Below are positions 30,092 through 39,403 of a DNA stretch of 64,000 bases, piece by piece; the stretch's first letter is position 1, and each line of letters starts with the position of its first letter. Origin of the DNA: Gammaproteobacteria bacterium (GTDB lineage: Bacteria; Pseudomonadota; Gammaproteobacteria; Steroidobacterales; GCA-2729495); NCBI GenBank assembly GCA_030583605.1, contig CP129466.1:1867001-1931000 (forward strand), written 5' to 3'. A program made the position numbers and the translations under genes. The notes beneath the pieces were generated by a model, which did no database searches, had not been told where the DNA came from, and saw only the letters and a program-made list of their open reading frames with translations.

Positions 30092-31354
30092 CTACTCGCC
30101 GGGCCGGGTGATGTGGCCGACGGTCAGGATCGGCAGTTCGTCGCCACGCAGATGGCGGTCTTCGATGCCCAGCAGAATCGGTTCGGCGGCGCGCCGGTAT
30201 ATGTTGACCTTGGCATTAAAAACATTGTGGGTGATTCCATGCTTGTCATTGATCGCAAGCTTGCGAACCGTGAAGGTGCCGTCTGCCTGGGCGCATCCGG
30301 TCAGATAACACTTGATCGATTCAATCGAGTCACCGGACAGTTCCAATCCGCTGAGGCGGGCCAGGTGCCCCTGGGCCTGATCGACGAAATCAACAGCGGT
30401 CACGTGTTGGATGGCGGCAGTCGAGTCTGACGACCGCGGCAGGTCTGCTTCAAAGGCGCCCAGCAGAATCTGGCCAGGCATGGCGCGTTCGATCATTCGC
30501 GCCAGTTCGATGGTGACGTCGCCGACGATCTGTGTGCAAAGGGTGGGACTGAGCCCTTCGGCGTGATGAAACTCATAGCAGCCGCCGATATGAAAACAGG
30601 CGCGGAGCAGCGGCACCGTTCTCGCGTGCGCTTTCCTCCGTGCGATGGCGTTGTCGGCAAGCACGAGATGCATGAAATGATAAAGGCTCGTGTTGGCGTC
30701 CATGCCGGAATCGCGGTTCCAGATATAGAAGCCATCACCGGCGCTGGAGCGGGCAAAATTCACGCGCCACTGGCTTGCGAGCATTTTGCTGTGAGCGGAA
30801 TTGAGGGAGTAGGCGAGGCTGTTCAGCTGCGTCATCTGCTCGAATGGGCGCAGGAGGCCGAAACCGACGATATCGAACAGGGCCACGGCGCGATTCGGGA
30901 TATAGCTGACACCGAAGCGGCGGATCATCCGGTCAAGCAAGTCGGACTCTTCCCGGGTTCCGGAAATCGGATGGCGCGGGCTGATCGATACAGGTTCAAC
31001 CTCCAGAAGGCGTGCGGTATTGACCAACTGGCGCATGGAAAAACGCCGTGTGCCTGTCAACAATCGCTCAAGAAACCCCTGGGTATGCGGACTTGCGTCA
31101 CCGCGGCTTGCCGCCGCACGGGCGGTATATTCCGCGATCGCGTAATGGGGCACGACCAGCACCAGCAGACCATCATCGTGCGGGCACCACGCCAGCAACA
31201 GGTTGCGACCGAGGTTCCAGAGCCGGCAAAGCTGGCGATCGAGATCGAGCAGTGTGCCGCGCGTGCGCAGATCGAGGCCGCCAGTCAGGCCAGAGATGTC
31301 CAATGCGACATCCGGTGCGATTGCTGCATTGGACTGGCGTGCGGTCTGTTCCAT
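30092..31354 (-). CDS. divergent class III nucleotidyl cyclase-homology protein
   Basis: A 420-residue protein with an N-terminal region (about 1-150) that I do not recognise and a class III cyclase-like core (about 155-305). Metal aspartates are retained in ALFDIVGFG (D161) and SSAGDGF (D207), and a transition-state-type Arg in IELARM (R286). The base-selecting Lys is Ser203 and the Asn before the Arg is Ile282, so cAMP or cGMP synthesis is doubtful. No membrane segments are seen. The ATG at 31354 has GAGG 6 bases upstream; an in-frame TTG at 31372 would add six residues. It is divergent from the FAD dehydrogenase gene and upstream of the nitrilase-like gene with a 184-bp gap. Confidence 0.6.
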   Translation of the reverse strand: MEQTARQSNAAIAPDVALDISGLTGGLDLRTRGTLLDLDRQLCRLWNLGRNLLLAWCPHDDGLLVLVVPHYAIAEYTARAAASRGDASPHTQGFLERLLTGTRRFSMRQLVNTARLLEVEPVSISPRHPISGTREESDLLDRMIRRFGVSYIPNRAVALFDIVGFGLLRPFEQMTQLNSLAYSLNSAHSKMLASQWRVNFARSSAGDGFYIWNRDSGMDANTSLYHFMHLVLADNAIARRKAHARTVPLLRACFHIGGCYEFHHAEGLSPTLCTQIVGDVTIELARMIERAMPGQILLGAFEADLPRSSDSTAAIQHVTAVDFVDQAQGHLARLSGLELSGDSIESIKCYLTGCAQADGTFTVRKLAINDKHGITHNVFNAKVNIYRRAAEPILLGIEDRHLRGDELPILTVGHITRPGE

Positions 31355-31501
31355 CGGTTGCCTCGATCGCAATCCGGCCGGCCACGACTCGCGTCACCGG
31401 ACGATCACCCTGATACCATGAAGGCCTTGGTTGAACCTAATTGATTGTAACGTGGGCACGCAAGGGTATTTGCTGCCTTACAGAGCGTGCGGCGGAGGAA
31501 G

Positions 31502-32935
31502 ATGCGTTCAGTGACCCACTCGAATGTGATCCGCGAGCTGCAGGACATCGTCGGACCGGCGGGGTATCTGGAGTCACCCGGGGATCTGGCCCCCTTTCTG
31601 ACGGAATGGCGTGGCCTGTATCGCGGTGTGGCAGACCTGGTGCTCCTGCCTGCGAGCGTTGAAGAAGCATCGGCGATTCTGGGGCTGTGCTACCAGCGCG
31701 GGATCGGGGTCGTGCCACAGGGAGGAAACACCGGGCTCGTCGGTGGAGCCGTGGCGTGTTCCACGCCTGAGCGGCCGCAGGTTGTAGTGTCGGCGCGCCG
31801 GATGGCTGCTATTCGGGATCTCGATCCGGACAACTACACCATAACGGCGGAGGCCGGCTGCGTGCTGGCGTCACTCCAGTCGGCCGCTGCTGAGGCGGAC
31901 CGGTTCTTTCCGTTGAGCCTGGCGTCCGAGGGCAGTTGTCAGCTGGGCGGGAATCTTTCCACGAATGCAGGCGGAACGAACGTTCTGCGTTTTGGGACCG
32001 CGCGCGAACTCGTTCTTGGGCTCGAGGTCGTGCTGCCGGACGGACGAGTGTTCGACGGCCTGCGAGCCTTACGCAAGGACAACAGCGGCTACGACCTGAA
32101 ACAGCTCTTCATCGGCGCCGAAGGTACGCTCGGCTTCATCACGGCCGCGACCTGCAAGCTGTATCCGCGGCCGCGCGGTATCGCGACAGCGCTGGTGGCG
32201 GTGCCGGATCCGCAAGCCGCCATTGCGTGCCATAGCCGGGCAAGACTCGCGCTTGGCGACGAGCTGATCGCGTTCGAGCTGATCAGCCGCATGGCATTGT
32301 CGTTCGTTCTGCAGTATCTCCCGGCTGCCCGGGATCCTCTGGCGCAACCCGCTCAATGGTACGTACTCCTTGAGATCGCGACCGCCCGCGACCAGGCTTC
32401 CGCCGAAGAGGAGCTGGATACGTTTCTGGCGGATTGCCTCGAGTCGGGCCTGATCCTGGATGGCGTCGTGGCTCGCAGCGGTACGCAGAGGGATGATCTT
32501 TGGGCCTTGCGGCACAATATTTCCGACGCGCAGAAGATCGGCGGGGCCAGCGTCAAGAACGACATCTCGGTGCCGGTATCGAGGGTTGGCGCCTTCATCA
32601 GGGAAGCGGAGAAGCGCGTCTGCACTTTGTTGCCTGGTGTCCGGGTGCTGGCATTCGGACACGTCGGCGATGGCAATATCCATTTCAACCTTACACAGCC
32701 CGAGGGCATGCCACCTGCCGAGTTCCTCGGAATGTGGGCGAACCTGTGCGGCGAGGTCAATTCGATCGCGGTACGGCTTGGAGGCAGCTTCAGTGCGGAA
32801 CATGGCATTGGACTGCTCAAGGCACCTGAGCTCCGGCGGTTACGCTCCGCGGTCGAGCTGGATCTGATGCACACGATCAAGCGCGCGCTCGATCCGAACT
32901 CGATCATGAATCCCGGCAAGATACTCGGCGATTGA
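31502..32935 (+). CDS. FAD-linked D-2-hydroxyacid dehydrogenase (D-2-hydroxyglutarate dehydrogenase-like)
   Basis: A flavoprotein of about 477 residues in the vanillyl-alcohol oxidase/GlcD family. The FAD-binding part has PQGGNTGLVGGAV and LGGNLSTNAGGTNVLRFG; the C-terminal cap has FGHVGDGNIHFN and the active-site EHGIG. Closest by pattern to D-2-hydroxyglutarate dehydrogenase, which removes the D-2-hydroxyglutarate made by SerA; D-lactate or glycolate oxidation is an alternative. The ATG at 31502 is only 2 bases after GGAGGA, so the GTG at 31487 or at 31511 could also be the start. It precedes ilvD by 111 bp on the same strand. Confidence 0.85.
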   Translation: MRSVTHSNVIRELQDIVGPAGYLESPGDLAPFLTEWRGLYRGVADLVLLPASVEEASAILGLCYQRGIGVVPQGGNTGLVGGAVACSTPERPQVVVSARRMAAIRDLDPDNYTITAEAGCVLASLQSAAAEADRFFPLSLASEGSCQLGGNLSTNAGGTNVLRFGTARELVLGLEVVLPDGRVFDGLRALRKDNSGYDLKQLFIGAEGTLGFITAATCKLYPRPRGIATALVAVPDPQAAIACHSRARLALGDELIAFELISRMALSFVLQYLPAARDPLAQPAQWYVLLEIATARDQASAEEELDTFLADCLESGLILDGVVARSGTQRDDLWALRHNISDAQKIGGASVKNDISVPVSRVGAFIREAEKRVCTLLPGVRVLAFGHVGDGNIHFNLTQPEGMPPAEFLGMWANLCGEVNSIAVRLGGSFSAEHGIGLLKAPELRRLRSAVELDLMHTIKRALDPNSIMNPGKILGD

Positions 32936-33046
32936 ATGAAGCTGCGGCCGATGGTGGGCTGCGGATGCTACACTGGGCAGGCTTTCTGGCCGCACCCCGC
33001 ATTTGCCGGGAGTGCGAAACTGACAGTGTGACTCCAGGGTGCGGGC

Positions 33047-34744
33047 ATGACGGACGAGAAGTCGGGTTCTCGCGACAGCCAACGGCGTTTTTCCAGCCGT
33101 GTTGTGGACGGAGTTGCCCAGGCGCCCAGCCGGGCAATGCTACGGGCGGTCGGATTCAGCGAGGCGGATTTCAGCAAAAGCCAGATCGGTATCGCCTCGA
33201 CGTGGAGCATGGTGACGCCATGCAATATGCACATCGACCGGCTGGCGGGCGAGGCGGCCGCGGGGGTTGACGCAGCCGGTGGCAAGGCCGTCATCTTCAA
33301 CACGATCACCGTTTCAGACGGGATTTCGATGGGCACGCCTGGCATGCGTTATTCCCTCGTGTCCCGCGAGGTGATTGCCGACTCGATCGAAACGGTGGTC
33401 GGGGCCGAAGGGTTCGACGGTTTCGTGGCGATTGGCGGCTGCGACAAAAATATGCCGGCCTGCGTGATGGCCATGGCCCGCCTGGACCGTCCATCGGTCT
33501 TTGTCTACGGCGGTACGATCCAGCCTGGTGCAGAGCGGCGCGACATTGTTTCGGTATTCGAGGCCGTCGGCGCAGCGTCAAGCGGCCGCATGACGAGTGC
33601 GCAACTGCTCGAGGTTGAGCGAACGGCGATTCCGGGCCCGGGTTCCTGCGGCGGAATGTACACCGCCAACACCATGGCATCGGCGATCGAGGCGCTCGGC
33701 CTGTCGCTCCCGGACAGCTCGGCTCAAGACGCAGTTTCAGGAAAGAAGGACGAGGATTGCCGCAGGGCCGGAGCGGCTGTCGTGGACCTTCTGCGGCGTG
33801 GAATCCGCCCATCCGACATTCTCTGCCGTGAGGCGTTCGAAAACGCCATCACGACCGTCATCGCTGTTGGCGGATCCACCAATGCCGTACTGCATCTTAT
33901 CGCCATGGCGCACGAGGCGGGCATCCCGTTGTCGCTCGATGACTTCACCCGCATCGGCGCGAAGGTGCCTGTACTGGCGGATCTCCGCCCGAGCGGTTGT
34001 TACGCAATGTCGGAGCTCGTGGCTGTCGGCGGAATTCAGCCCTTGCTCAGGATGCTGCTGGACGCTGGTTTGCTGCACGGCAAGTGCATGACTGTCACGG
34101 GAAAGACGCTGGCGGAAAACCTTGCGACTGCAGGGCAATACCCGGTCGGCCAGAAGATCATCCGGTCGTTCGACAACCCGGTCAAGAAGGACAGCCACCT
34201 GGTCGTGCTCTACGGCAATCTCGCACCCGAGGGAGCCGTCGCAAAGATCAGCGGCAAGGAAGGCCTCTCGTTCCGCGGCCGGGCACGTGCTTTCGGTTCC
34301 GAGGAAGCGGCGTCCCGGGCAATTCTCGCCGGAGATGTAGTCGCTGGCGACGTGGTGGTCATTCGCTACGAAGGGCCTCGCGGCGGCCCCGGCATGCGCG
34401 AGATGCTCAGCCCGACATCGGCGATCATGGGTCGGGGGCTTGGCGACAAGGTGGCGCTGATTACCGACGGGCGGTTCTCGGGCGGCAGCCACGGGTTCGT
34501 CGTCGGACACGTGACTCCGGAGGCCGCATGCGCTGGCCCGATCGCCCTGATCGAGGATGGAGACCAGATCTTGATCGATGCAGTGGCCCGCACGATCGAT
34601 CTTGCCGTTTCGTCCGATGTGCTCGATCAGCGGAGAAAGCGGTGGTCACCTCCGACGGACAAGCCACCAAAAGGGGTGCTCTCCAAGTACGCCCGGCTTG
34701 TCAGCTCGGCTTCTCTCGGAGCGATTACGACCGCTGGAGACTGA
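33047..34744 (+). CDS. ilvD: dihydroxy-acid dehydratase
   Basis: Dehydrates 2,3-dihydroxy acids to the 2-keto acids that IlvE (47941-48909) aminates to Val and Ile, and supplies ketoisovalerate to LeuA. The 565 residues carry the three iron-sulfur Cys segments TPCNMH, GGCDKNMPAC and GPGSCGGMYTANTM, and FSGGSHGFVVGH near the end. At 565 it is shorter than E. coli IlvD (616), matching the shorter IlvD subfamily. The other branched-chain genes in this window are on the opposite strand 10 kb away. A terminator follows at 34903. Confidence 0.95.
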   Translation: MTDEKSGSRDSQRRFSSRVVDGVAQAPSRAMLRAVGFSEADFSKSQIGIASTWSMVTPCNMHIDRLAGEAAAGVDAAGGKAVIFNTITVSDGISMGTPGMRYSLVSREVIADSIETVVGAEGFDGFVAIGGCDKNMPACVMAMARLDRPSVFVYGGTIQPGAERRDIVSVFEAVGAASSGRMTSAQLLEVERTAIPGPGSCGGMYTANTMASAIEALGLSLPDSSAQDAVSGKKDEDCRRAGAAVVDLLRRGIRPSDILCREAFENAITTVIAVGGSTNAVLHLIAMAHEAGIPLSLDDFTRIGAKVPVLADLRPSGCYAMSELVAVGGIQPLLRMLLDAGLLHGKCMTVTGKTLAENLATAGQYPVGQKIIRSFDNPVKKDSHLVVLYGNLAPEGAVAKISGKEGLSFRGRARAFGSEEAASRAILAGDVVAGDVVVIRYEGPRGGPGMREMLSPTSAIMGRGLGDKVALITDGRFSGGSHGFVVGHVTPEAACAGPIALIEDGDQILIDAVARTIDLAVSSDVLDQRRKRWSPPTDKPPKGVLSKYARLVSSASLGAITTAGD

Positions 34745-34902
34745 CCTTGACCCCGGCTATGGCATCGGCTTAACTTCGCCGCGCGCGCTGTCCGGTCATG
34801 CCCGAGAGTCGCGGTCGGGCCAGAGGGTCACAGCGTCGGGCCGGGCTGTAGCGGATGGAGTAACGGGTAGTAAGCGGCTAACCGGGAATGCGTATTCGAT
34901 GG

Positions 34903-34937
34903 AGCCCGCGACGGCCTGGCCGAAGCGGGCTTTTTTT
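34903..34937 (+). terminator. rho-independent terminator or attenuator before lysC-lysA
   Basis: AGCCCGC (34903-34909) and GCGGGCT (34925-34931) form a 7-bp stem with a 15-base loop, followed by seven T residues ending at 34937. It lies 160 bp after ilvD but only 45 bases before the lysC-lysA start, so it can be either the ilvD terminator or a leader attenuator. No L-box (lysine riboswitch) signature was recognised and no Lys/Thr-rich leader peptide was found. Confidence 0.7.
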
Positions 34938-34981
34938 GGTCCGTCCCGTCCGCAGCCTGACGGGCGGCTTAGGATACTGCC

Positions 34982-37612
34982 ATGAGCACGAACAACGCCG
35001 ACATGATTCCGCTGCAGCCGTTGCCGGGCCCGGCTGGTGGCCAGCCATGGCTGGTGCTGAAGTTCGGGGGTACCAGCGTATCCACCCTGCGCAACTGGCA
35101 AATCATCGGCGAGTTGCTGCAGGGGCATGTCGCGTCAGGCTATTGCCCGGTCGTTGTTCATTCTGCGTTGGCCGGGGTCTCCAACCGGATCCAGACGGCC
35201 CTCGGCCGGGCAGTGTCCGGAAACTACCGGGACGACGTCACGGCTATCGAAGCGGCGCATTTCGAACTTGGCAGGCAACTTGCGGTGGATGCGCCGACGC
35301 TCGTCGGCGGATACATGCGCGAGCTGGAACAGATCCTGGCAGGGGTCCAGCTGCTGGGTGAAGTGAGCAGCCGGGTGCGGGCCAGGGCCATGGCTTGTGG
35401 GGAACTCATGGCAACCGCGCTCGGCGCCGCCTACCTCGGCAGTCGCGGGCTCAAGGTGCACTGGCTCGATGCCCGGCAGGTACTGCACAGCATCGATCCA
35501 CCCAACAGCAGTGAGCGCACCCGTTACCTGAACGCCAGCTGCCGGTTCGACGCTGATGAACAGCTGCAGCAGCAGTGGCGCGATCTTGGGGGAATCGTCC
35601 TCACCCAGGGATTCATCGCGAGTAATGTTTCCGGGGAGACGGTCATTCTCGGGCGGGGCGGATCGGACACATCGGGCGCATACTTCGCCGCCAGGCTCCA
35701 GGCAGCCGGCCTGGAGATCTGGACCGACGTCCCCGGAATTTTCAGCGCCAATCCGCGAATTGTCGACGGCGCCAGGCTGCTGCGCACCTTGACGTACGCC
35801 GAGGCACAGGAAATCGCTTCGACCGGCGGCTCTGTTCTGCATCCGCGCTGCATAGCGCCGGTCCGCAAGCACGGTATTCCATTGCGGATCAGGGACACCA
35901 CGCGACCGGAGTCTCCCGGAACGCTGGTTACGAGTGACGCCGGCTCCGATGCACCGCGGGTCAAAGCGATCCTCGGCCGAACGGGCGTAACGCTCGTTTC
36001 CATGGAGACGCTGGGCATGTGGCATGAGGTTGGCTTTCTTGCCAGCGCCTTCGGCTGCTTCACTGATCTCGGGCTCTCAGTCGACCTCGTTTCGACCTCA
36101 GAGAGCAACGTCACGGTAACCCTGGATCCAGGCGTCAACACGATCGATGCCGATCTTCTCGCGAGTCTTCGCATCGCGTTGGAACGCCTTTGTCGGGTAC
36201 AGATCATCGAGAACGTGGAAGTCGTTAGCCTGGTAGGACGCAGGATTCGCTCCGTCTTGCATGAGATTGGGCCGGCATTCGACGTGTTCGAGGAGTTGCC
36301 GGTGCACCTGCTGAGCCAGGCCGCGAGTGATCTCAATCTCAGTATCGTCGTCGAGCAGGACCAGTCGCGGCGAATCATCCAGTCCCTGCACACCTTGTTG
36401 GTGCATCCAGTCGGCAAGGACGGCGTTTTCGGGCCAACCTGGGAGGAACTGCGGCAGGGCACGGCCGGCAGTGCATCATTGCCTGAGCCGTGGTGGGTAA
36501 AGCGTCGAGACACCCTGGTGGACCTGGGTCGGACCCATGGCTGCGCCTACGTCTATGATCTCGCCACCGTTCGGGAAGCCGTAACGCGACTCCAGGGTAT
36601 TCGCGGTGTCGACCGGATTCTCTATGCGATGAAGGCGAATGCCAACCCGGAGGTGCTGCGGGTCGTCCACGATGCCGGGTTGGGCTTCGAATGCGTGTCG
36701 CCCGGTGAGATCGAACGGCTGATCAAGCTGTTTCCGGCGCTCGAGCGGCGCCGCATCCTGTTTACGCCGAATTTCGCTCCACGCCACGAATATGAGTACG
36801 GCCTGGCCCAGGATGTCTGGGTGACACTGGACAACCTGTTTCCGCTGCGGGAGTGGGGCCGGCTGTTTGCAGGCCGGGAGATTTTCCTGCGCGTTGACAC
36901 CGGCCACGGCCATGGGCACCACGAGCATGTCAAGACTGCCGGCGTCCATTCGAAGTTCGGCATTCCAATATTCGAGTTGCAGGAGGCCCGTGAGCTGGCC
37001 GACCAGCATGGTGCGCGCATCGTCGGATTACATGCGCATACGGGAAGTGGAATCCTGGATCCGCAGAACTGGCGGGACGTGGCCGGAATACTCGCCGATG
37101 CCGCGCGAGATTTCCCGCAGCTGCGCATACTCGACCTGGGTGGCGGGCTGGGAATCCCGGAACGCCGCGGTCGGACGGCGCTGGATCTCGAAAAACTTGG
37201 CGCGGGACTCGGGGACATTCGCGCCGCATGGCCGAACTACCAGATCTGGCTGGAGCCCGGTCGCTACGTGGTTGCCGAGGCGGGGGTCCTGGTGGCAACT
37301 GTCACCCAGACCAAGGGGAAGGGGAGCGTGCAGTACGTCGGCATCTCGACCGGCATGAACTCCCTGATTCGTCCGGCGCTATACGGCGCTTACCATGAGA
37401 TAGCCAACCTGAGTCGCTGGGGAGAGCAGGCTGGCGAGACGGTGAGTGTCGTTGGCCCGATATGCGAGACGGGTGACCGGCTTGGTACGGACCGTCTGCT
37501 GCCGCCCTGTCGGGAAGGCGACGTGCTGGTCATAGCCAATGCGGGTGCGTACGGCTACGCCATGAGTTCCAGCTACAACCTCAGAGAGCCGGCGAGGGAG
37601 ATCGCCATCTGA
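34982..37612 (+). CDS. bifunctional aspartate kinase / diaminopimelate decarboxylase
   Basis: Fusion of the first and last steps of lysine synthesis, 876 residues. The aspartokinase part (about 1-470) has LKFGGTSVSTLRN, VILGRGGSDTSGAYFA and ACT domains (VTLVSMETLGMWHEVG). The PLP-dependent decarboxylase part (about 485-876) has the PLP lysine at residue 551 (YAMKANANPEVL), GLHAHTGSGI, LGGGLGIP and the CETGDRLG active-site motif. The same LysC-LysA fusion is known from Xanthomonadales. Lysine control would act through the ACT domains. hisE on the other strand ends 4 bp beyond it. Confidence 0.95.
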   Translation: MSTNNADMIPLQPLPGPAGGQPWLVLKFGGTSVSTLRNWQIIGELLQGHVASGYCPVVVHSALAGVSNRIQTALGRAVSGNYRDDVTAIEAAHFELGRQLAVDAPTLVGGYMRELEQILAGVQLLGEVSSRVRARAMACGELMATALGAAYLGSRGLKVHWLDARQVLHSIDPPNSSERTRYLNASCRFDADEQLQQQWRDLGGIVLTQGFIASNVSGETVILGRGGSDTSGAYFAARLQAAGLEIWTDVPGIFSANPRIVDGARLLRTLTYAEAQEIASTGGSVLHPRCIAPVRKHGIPLRIRDTTRPESPGTLVTSDAGSDAPRVKAILGRTGVTLVSMETLGMWHEVGFLASAFGCFTDLGLSVDLVSTSESNVTVTLDPGVNTIDADLLASLRIALERLCRVQIIENVEVVSLVGRRIRSVLHEIGPAFDVFEELPVHLLSQAASDLNLSIVVEQDQSRRIIQSLHTLLVHPVGKDGVFGPTWEELRQGTAGSASLPEPWWVKRRDTLVDLGRTHGCAYVYDLATVREAVTRLQGIRGVDRILYAMKANANPEVLRVVHDAGLGFECVSPGEIERLIKLFPALERRRILFTPNFAPRHEYEYGLAQDVWVTLDNLFPLREWGRLFAGREIFLRVDTGHGHGHHEHVKTAGVHSKFGIPIFELQEARELADQHGARIVGLHAHTGSGILDPQNWRDVAGILADAARDFPQLRILDLGGGLGIPERRGRTALDLEKLGAGLGDIRAAWPNYQIWLEPGRYVVAEAGVLVATVTQTKGKGSVQYVGISTGMNSLIRPALYGAYHEIANLSRWGEQAGETVSVVGPICETGDRLGTDRLLPPCREGDVLVIANAGAYGYAMSSSYNLREPAREIAI

Positions 37613-37616
37613 CGGG

Positions 37617-37910
37617 CTAGCGTTGCCGTTGCCTCAGCTCCTGCACAACGTCGGCAAAGCCGATGTCGTGATACCGCAGCAACACCAGCAGGTGATAGAC
37701 GAGATCAGCCGCCTCCGTAACGATTCGTCGGCGGTCGTCCTGCACGCCAGCGATGGCCAGTTCGACGGCTTCTTCGCCGACTTTCTGGGCAATCCTGGAG
37801 CGTCCGGCTGCATAGAGTCTTGCGGTGTAGCTCTCGCCGGGCGCGGCAGCTTTGCGCTGCTCGAGCAGGGACTCCAGCTCCGAAATGTACTCGATGCCCC
37901 GGTCGCTCAT
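37617..37910 (-). CDS. hisE: phosphoribosyl-ATP pyrophosphohydrolase (HisE only)
   Basis: Hydrolyses phosphoribosyl-ATP to phosphoribosyl-AMP, the second step of histidine synthesis. The 97 residues cover just the HisE helical bundle ([14 protein letters not shown], with [14 protein letters not shown] and [13 protein letters not shown], the Glu-rich MazG-like metal site). Gammaproteobacteria usually have a HisIE fusion of about 200 residues; the HisI cyclohydrolase domain is absent here. Start codon and hisF stop overlap as ATGA, leaving no room for a missing HisI part. It is the last gene of the his operon. Confidence 0.93.
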   Translation of the reverse strand: MSDRGIEYISELESLLEQRKAAAPGESYTARLYAAGRSRIAQKVGEEAVELAIAGVQDDRRRIVTEAADLVYHLLVLLRYHDIGFADVVQELRQRQR

Positions 37911-38674
37911 GCCCTTACCTCGATCCCCTGGCCACGAAGAAAATCCTTGAGTGCGCCTATATGAATTGCGCCGGAGTGAAACACGGATGCCGCCAGCGCT
38001 CCGTCTACACCGGCCTGCCTGAAGACATCGGCGAAGTGGGCCATGGCACCAGCACCGCCCGAGGCAATCAGTGGCACCAGGCAGACCTCACGCAGCATCT
38101 GCAGCTGGGTCGTATCATAGCCGCTGCGCACGCCGTCCTGATTCATGCAGTTGAGGACTATTTCGCCCGCACCCCGTTCCTGAACTTCACGGGCCCAGTC
38201 CAGGGTGGTTCGCTCTGCCGGACGTGATTTCTGCGGATCGCCAGTGTCGCGGTAGACCAGATAACTGCCATTCTGTTCGGAGCTGTCAATACCGACCACC
38301 ACGCACTGGCTGCCGAATCGACGTGCAAGGTCCGTGATGAGCGGCGGATCCGCCAGGGCCGGGGTGTTGATCGAGATCTTGTCGGCGCCGTGCTGAAGCA
38401 CCTCCTCGGCATCGCGCACGCTGCGAATGCCGCCTGCGACGCAGAACGGAATATCGAGCACGGCGGCCACACGGTTGATCCAGCTGCGATCCACCGATCG
38501 CGCTTCAGGGCTGGCCGTAATATCGTAAAAGACCAGTTCGTCGGCCCCTTCATCGCGGTAACGGCAGGCCAGATCGAGGATCGCGCCCATGACCTGGTGA
38601 TCACGGAAACGAACGCCCTTGACGACCTGGCCGTTGCGGACGTCCAGGCAGGGAATTATCCGGCGCGCAAGAAT
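37907..38674 (-). CDS. hisF: imidazole glycerol phosphate synthase subunit HisF, ATT start
   Basis: Cyclase subunit that joins with HisH to make imidazole glycerol phosphate and AICAR. Family alignment requires the N-terminus [11 protein letters not shown]; the codon at that first position is ATT (38674-38672), 255 residues in total. No ATG, GTG or TTG is in frame nearby; the frame extends far upstream only as shadow within hisA. AGGAG (38687-38683) lies 8 bases before the ATT. The catalytic Asp pair is in [11 protein letters not shown] and [13 protein letters not shown] loops. It overlaps hisA by 19 bp and hisE by 4 bp. Confidence 0.95.
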   Translation of the reverse strand: MLARRIIPCLDVRNGQVVKGVRFRDHQVMGAILDLACRYRDEGADELVFYDITASPEARSVDRSWINRVAAVLDIPFCVAGGIRSVRDAEEVLQHGADKISINTPALADPPLITDLARRFGSQCVVVGIDSSEQNGSYLVYRDTGDPQKSRPAERTTLDWAREVQERGAGEIVLNCMNQDGVRSGYDTTQLQMLREVCLVPLIASGGAGAMAHFADVFRQAGVDGALAASVFHSGAIHIGALKDFLRGQGIEVRA

Positions 38675-39399
38675 TGGCTTAACTCCTGCATGGTGATTTG
38701 TCCGTCGAGCAGTGCCTTGCCGGTAACGACGGCCGAAACGCCGGTCGCGGCAAGCGTCGGCAGATCGGCCGCCGAACTCACGCCACCGGATGCAATCCAG
38801 CGGAAGTCCGGAAAGCGTCGGACACATTCCGTGTACAGATCGCAGTTCGGTCCGGACAGGGTGCCGTCGCGCCCAACGTCCGTGCAAAGCACATACCGGG
38901 CACCGGCTTTGGCGTAGTGATCCCCCAGCGCCCAGAGACTGCGGCCGCTGCCTTGCTGCCAGCCATGGGCCAGCGCTTCGAAAGATCCGTGGTCCTGGCC
39001 GCAACGCACATCGAGTCCGATGACGAGTCGCTCCGGGCCGACCTGATCGAGCCACCGGCACGCAGTGTCCGGATCGGTTATGGCAACAGAGCCGATCACA
39101 ACCCGCGACACGCCAGCCGCCAGAAGATCCTTCAGGCTTTCCGGGCTGCGTATGCCGCCGCCCGCTTGCAGCACCAGCCCCGATTCGTCCGCGAGCCGGT
39201 GGATGGCGGCCTGATTGACCGCCACGCCGCTGCGGGCACCGTCCAGATCGACCACGTGCAGCGTCCTGGCGCCAGCCGCACGGTACTGTGCGGCCAACAC
39301 GAGCGGGTCGGCCGCATAGGACGTGACGCGAGCGAAGTCACCCTGGAAAAGGCGAACGCAGCGCCCTCCAAGGAGGTCAATTGCGGGAATGATCTCCAT
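38656..39399 (-). CDS. hisA: phosphoribosylformimino-AICAR ribotide isomerase
   Basis: Amadori isomerase of step four, an 8-fold beta-alpha barrel of 247 residues. [22 protein letters not shown] carries the catalytic Asp8 at the usual place, and [15 protein letters not shown] carries the second Asp. It ends inside the start of hisF (19-bp overlap). hisH lies 4 bp upstream. Order and strand match the enteric and xanthomonad his operon. Confidence 0.96.
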   Translation of the reverse strand: MEIIPAIDLLGGRCVRLFQGDFARVTSYAADPLVLAAQYRAAGARTLHVVDLDGARSGVAVNQAAIHRLADESGLVLQAGGGIRSPESLKDLLAAGVSRVVIGSVAITDPDTACRWLDQVGPERLVIGLDVRCGQDHGSFEALAHGWQQGSGRSLWALGDHYAKAGARYVLCTDVGRDGTLSGPNCDLYTECVRRFPDFRWIASGGVSSAADLPTLAATGVSAVVTGKALLDGQITMQELSQFLRAG

Positions 39400-39403
39400 C
39401 GGT

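Noticed and set aside
26215..31400. Genomic island integrated at tRNA-Pro
   Set aside because: The accessory block does begin after the tRNA, but no integrase and no direct repeat of the tRNA 3' end was seen, and the downstream genes are core.
34745..34981. Lysine riboswitch before lysC-lysA
   Set aside because: Conserved L-box segments could not be found; only the terminator is supported.
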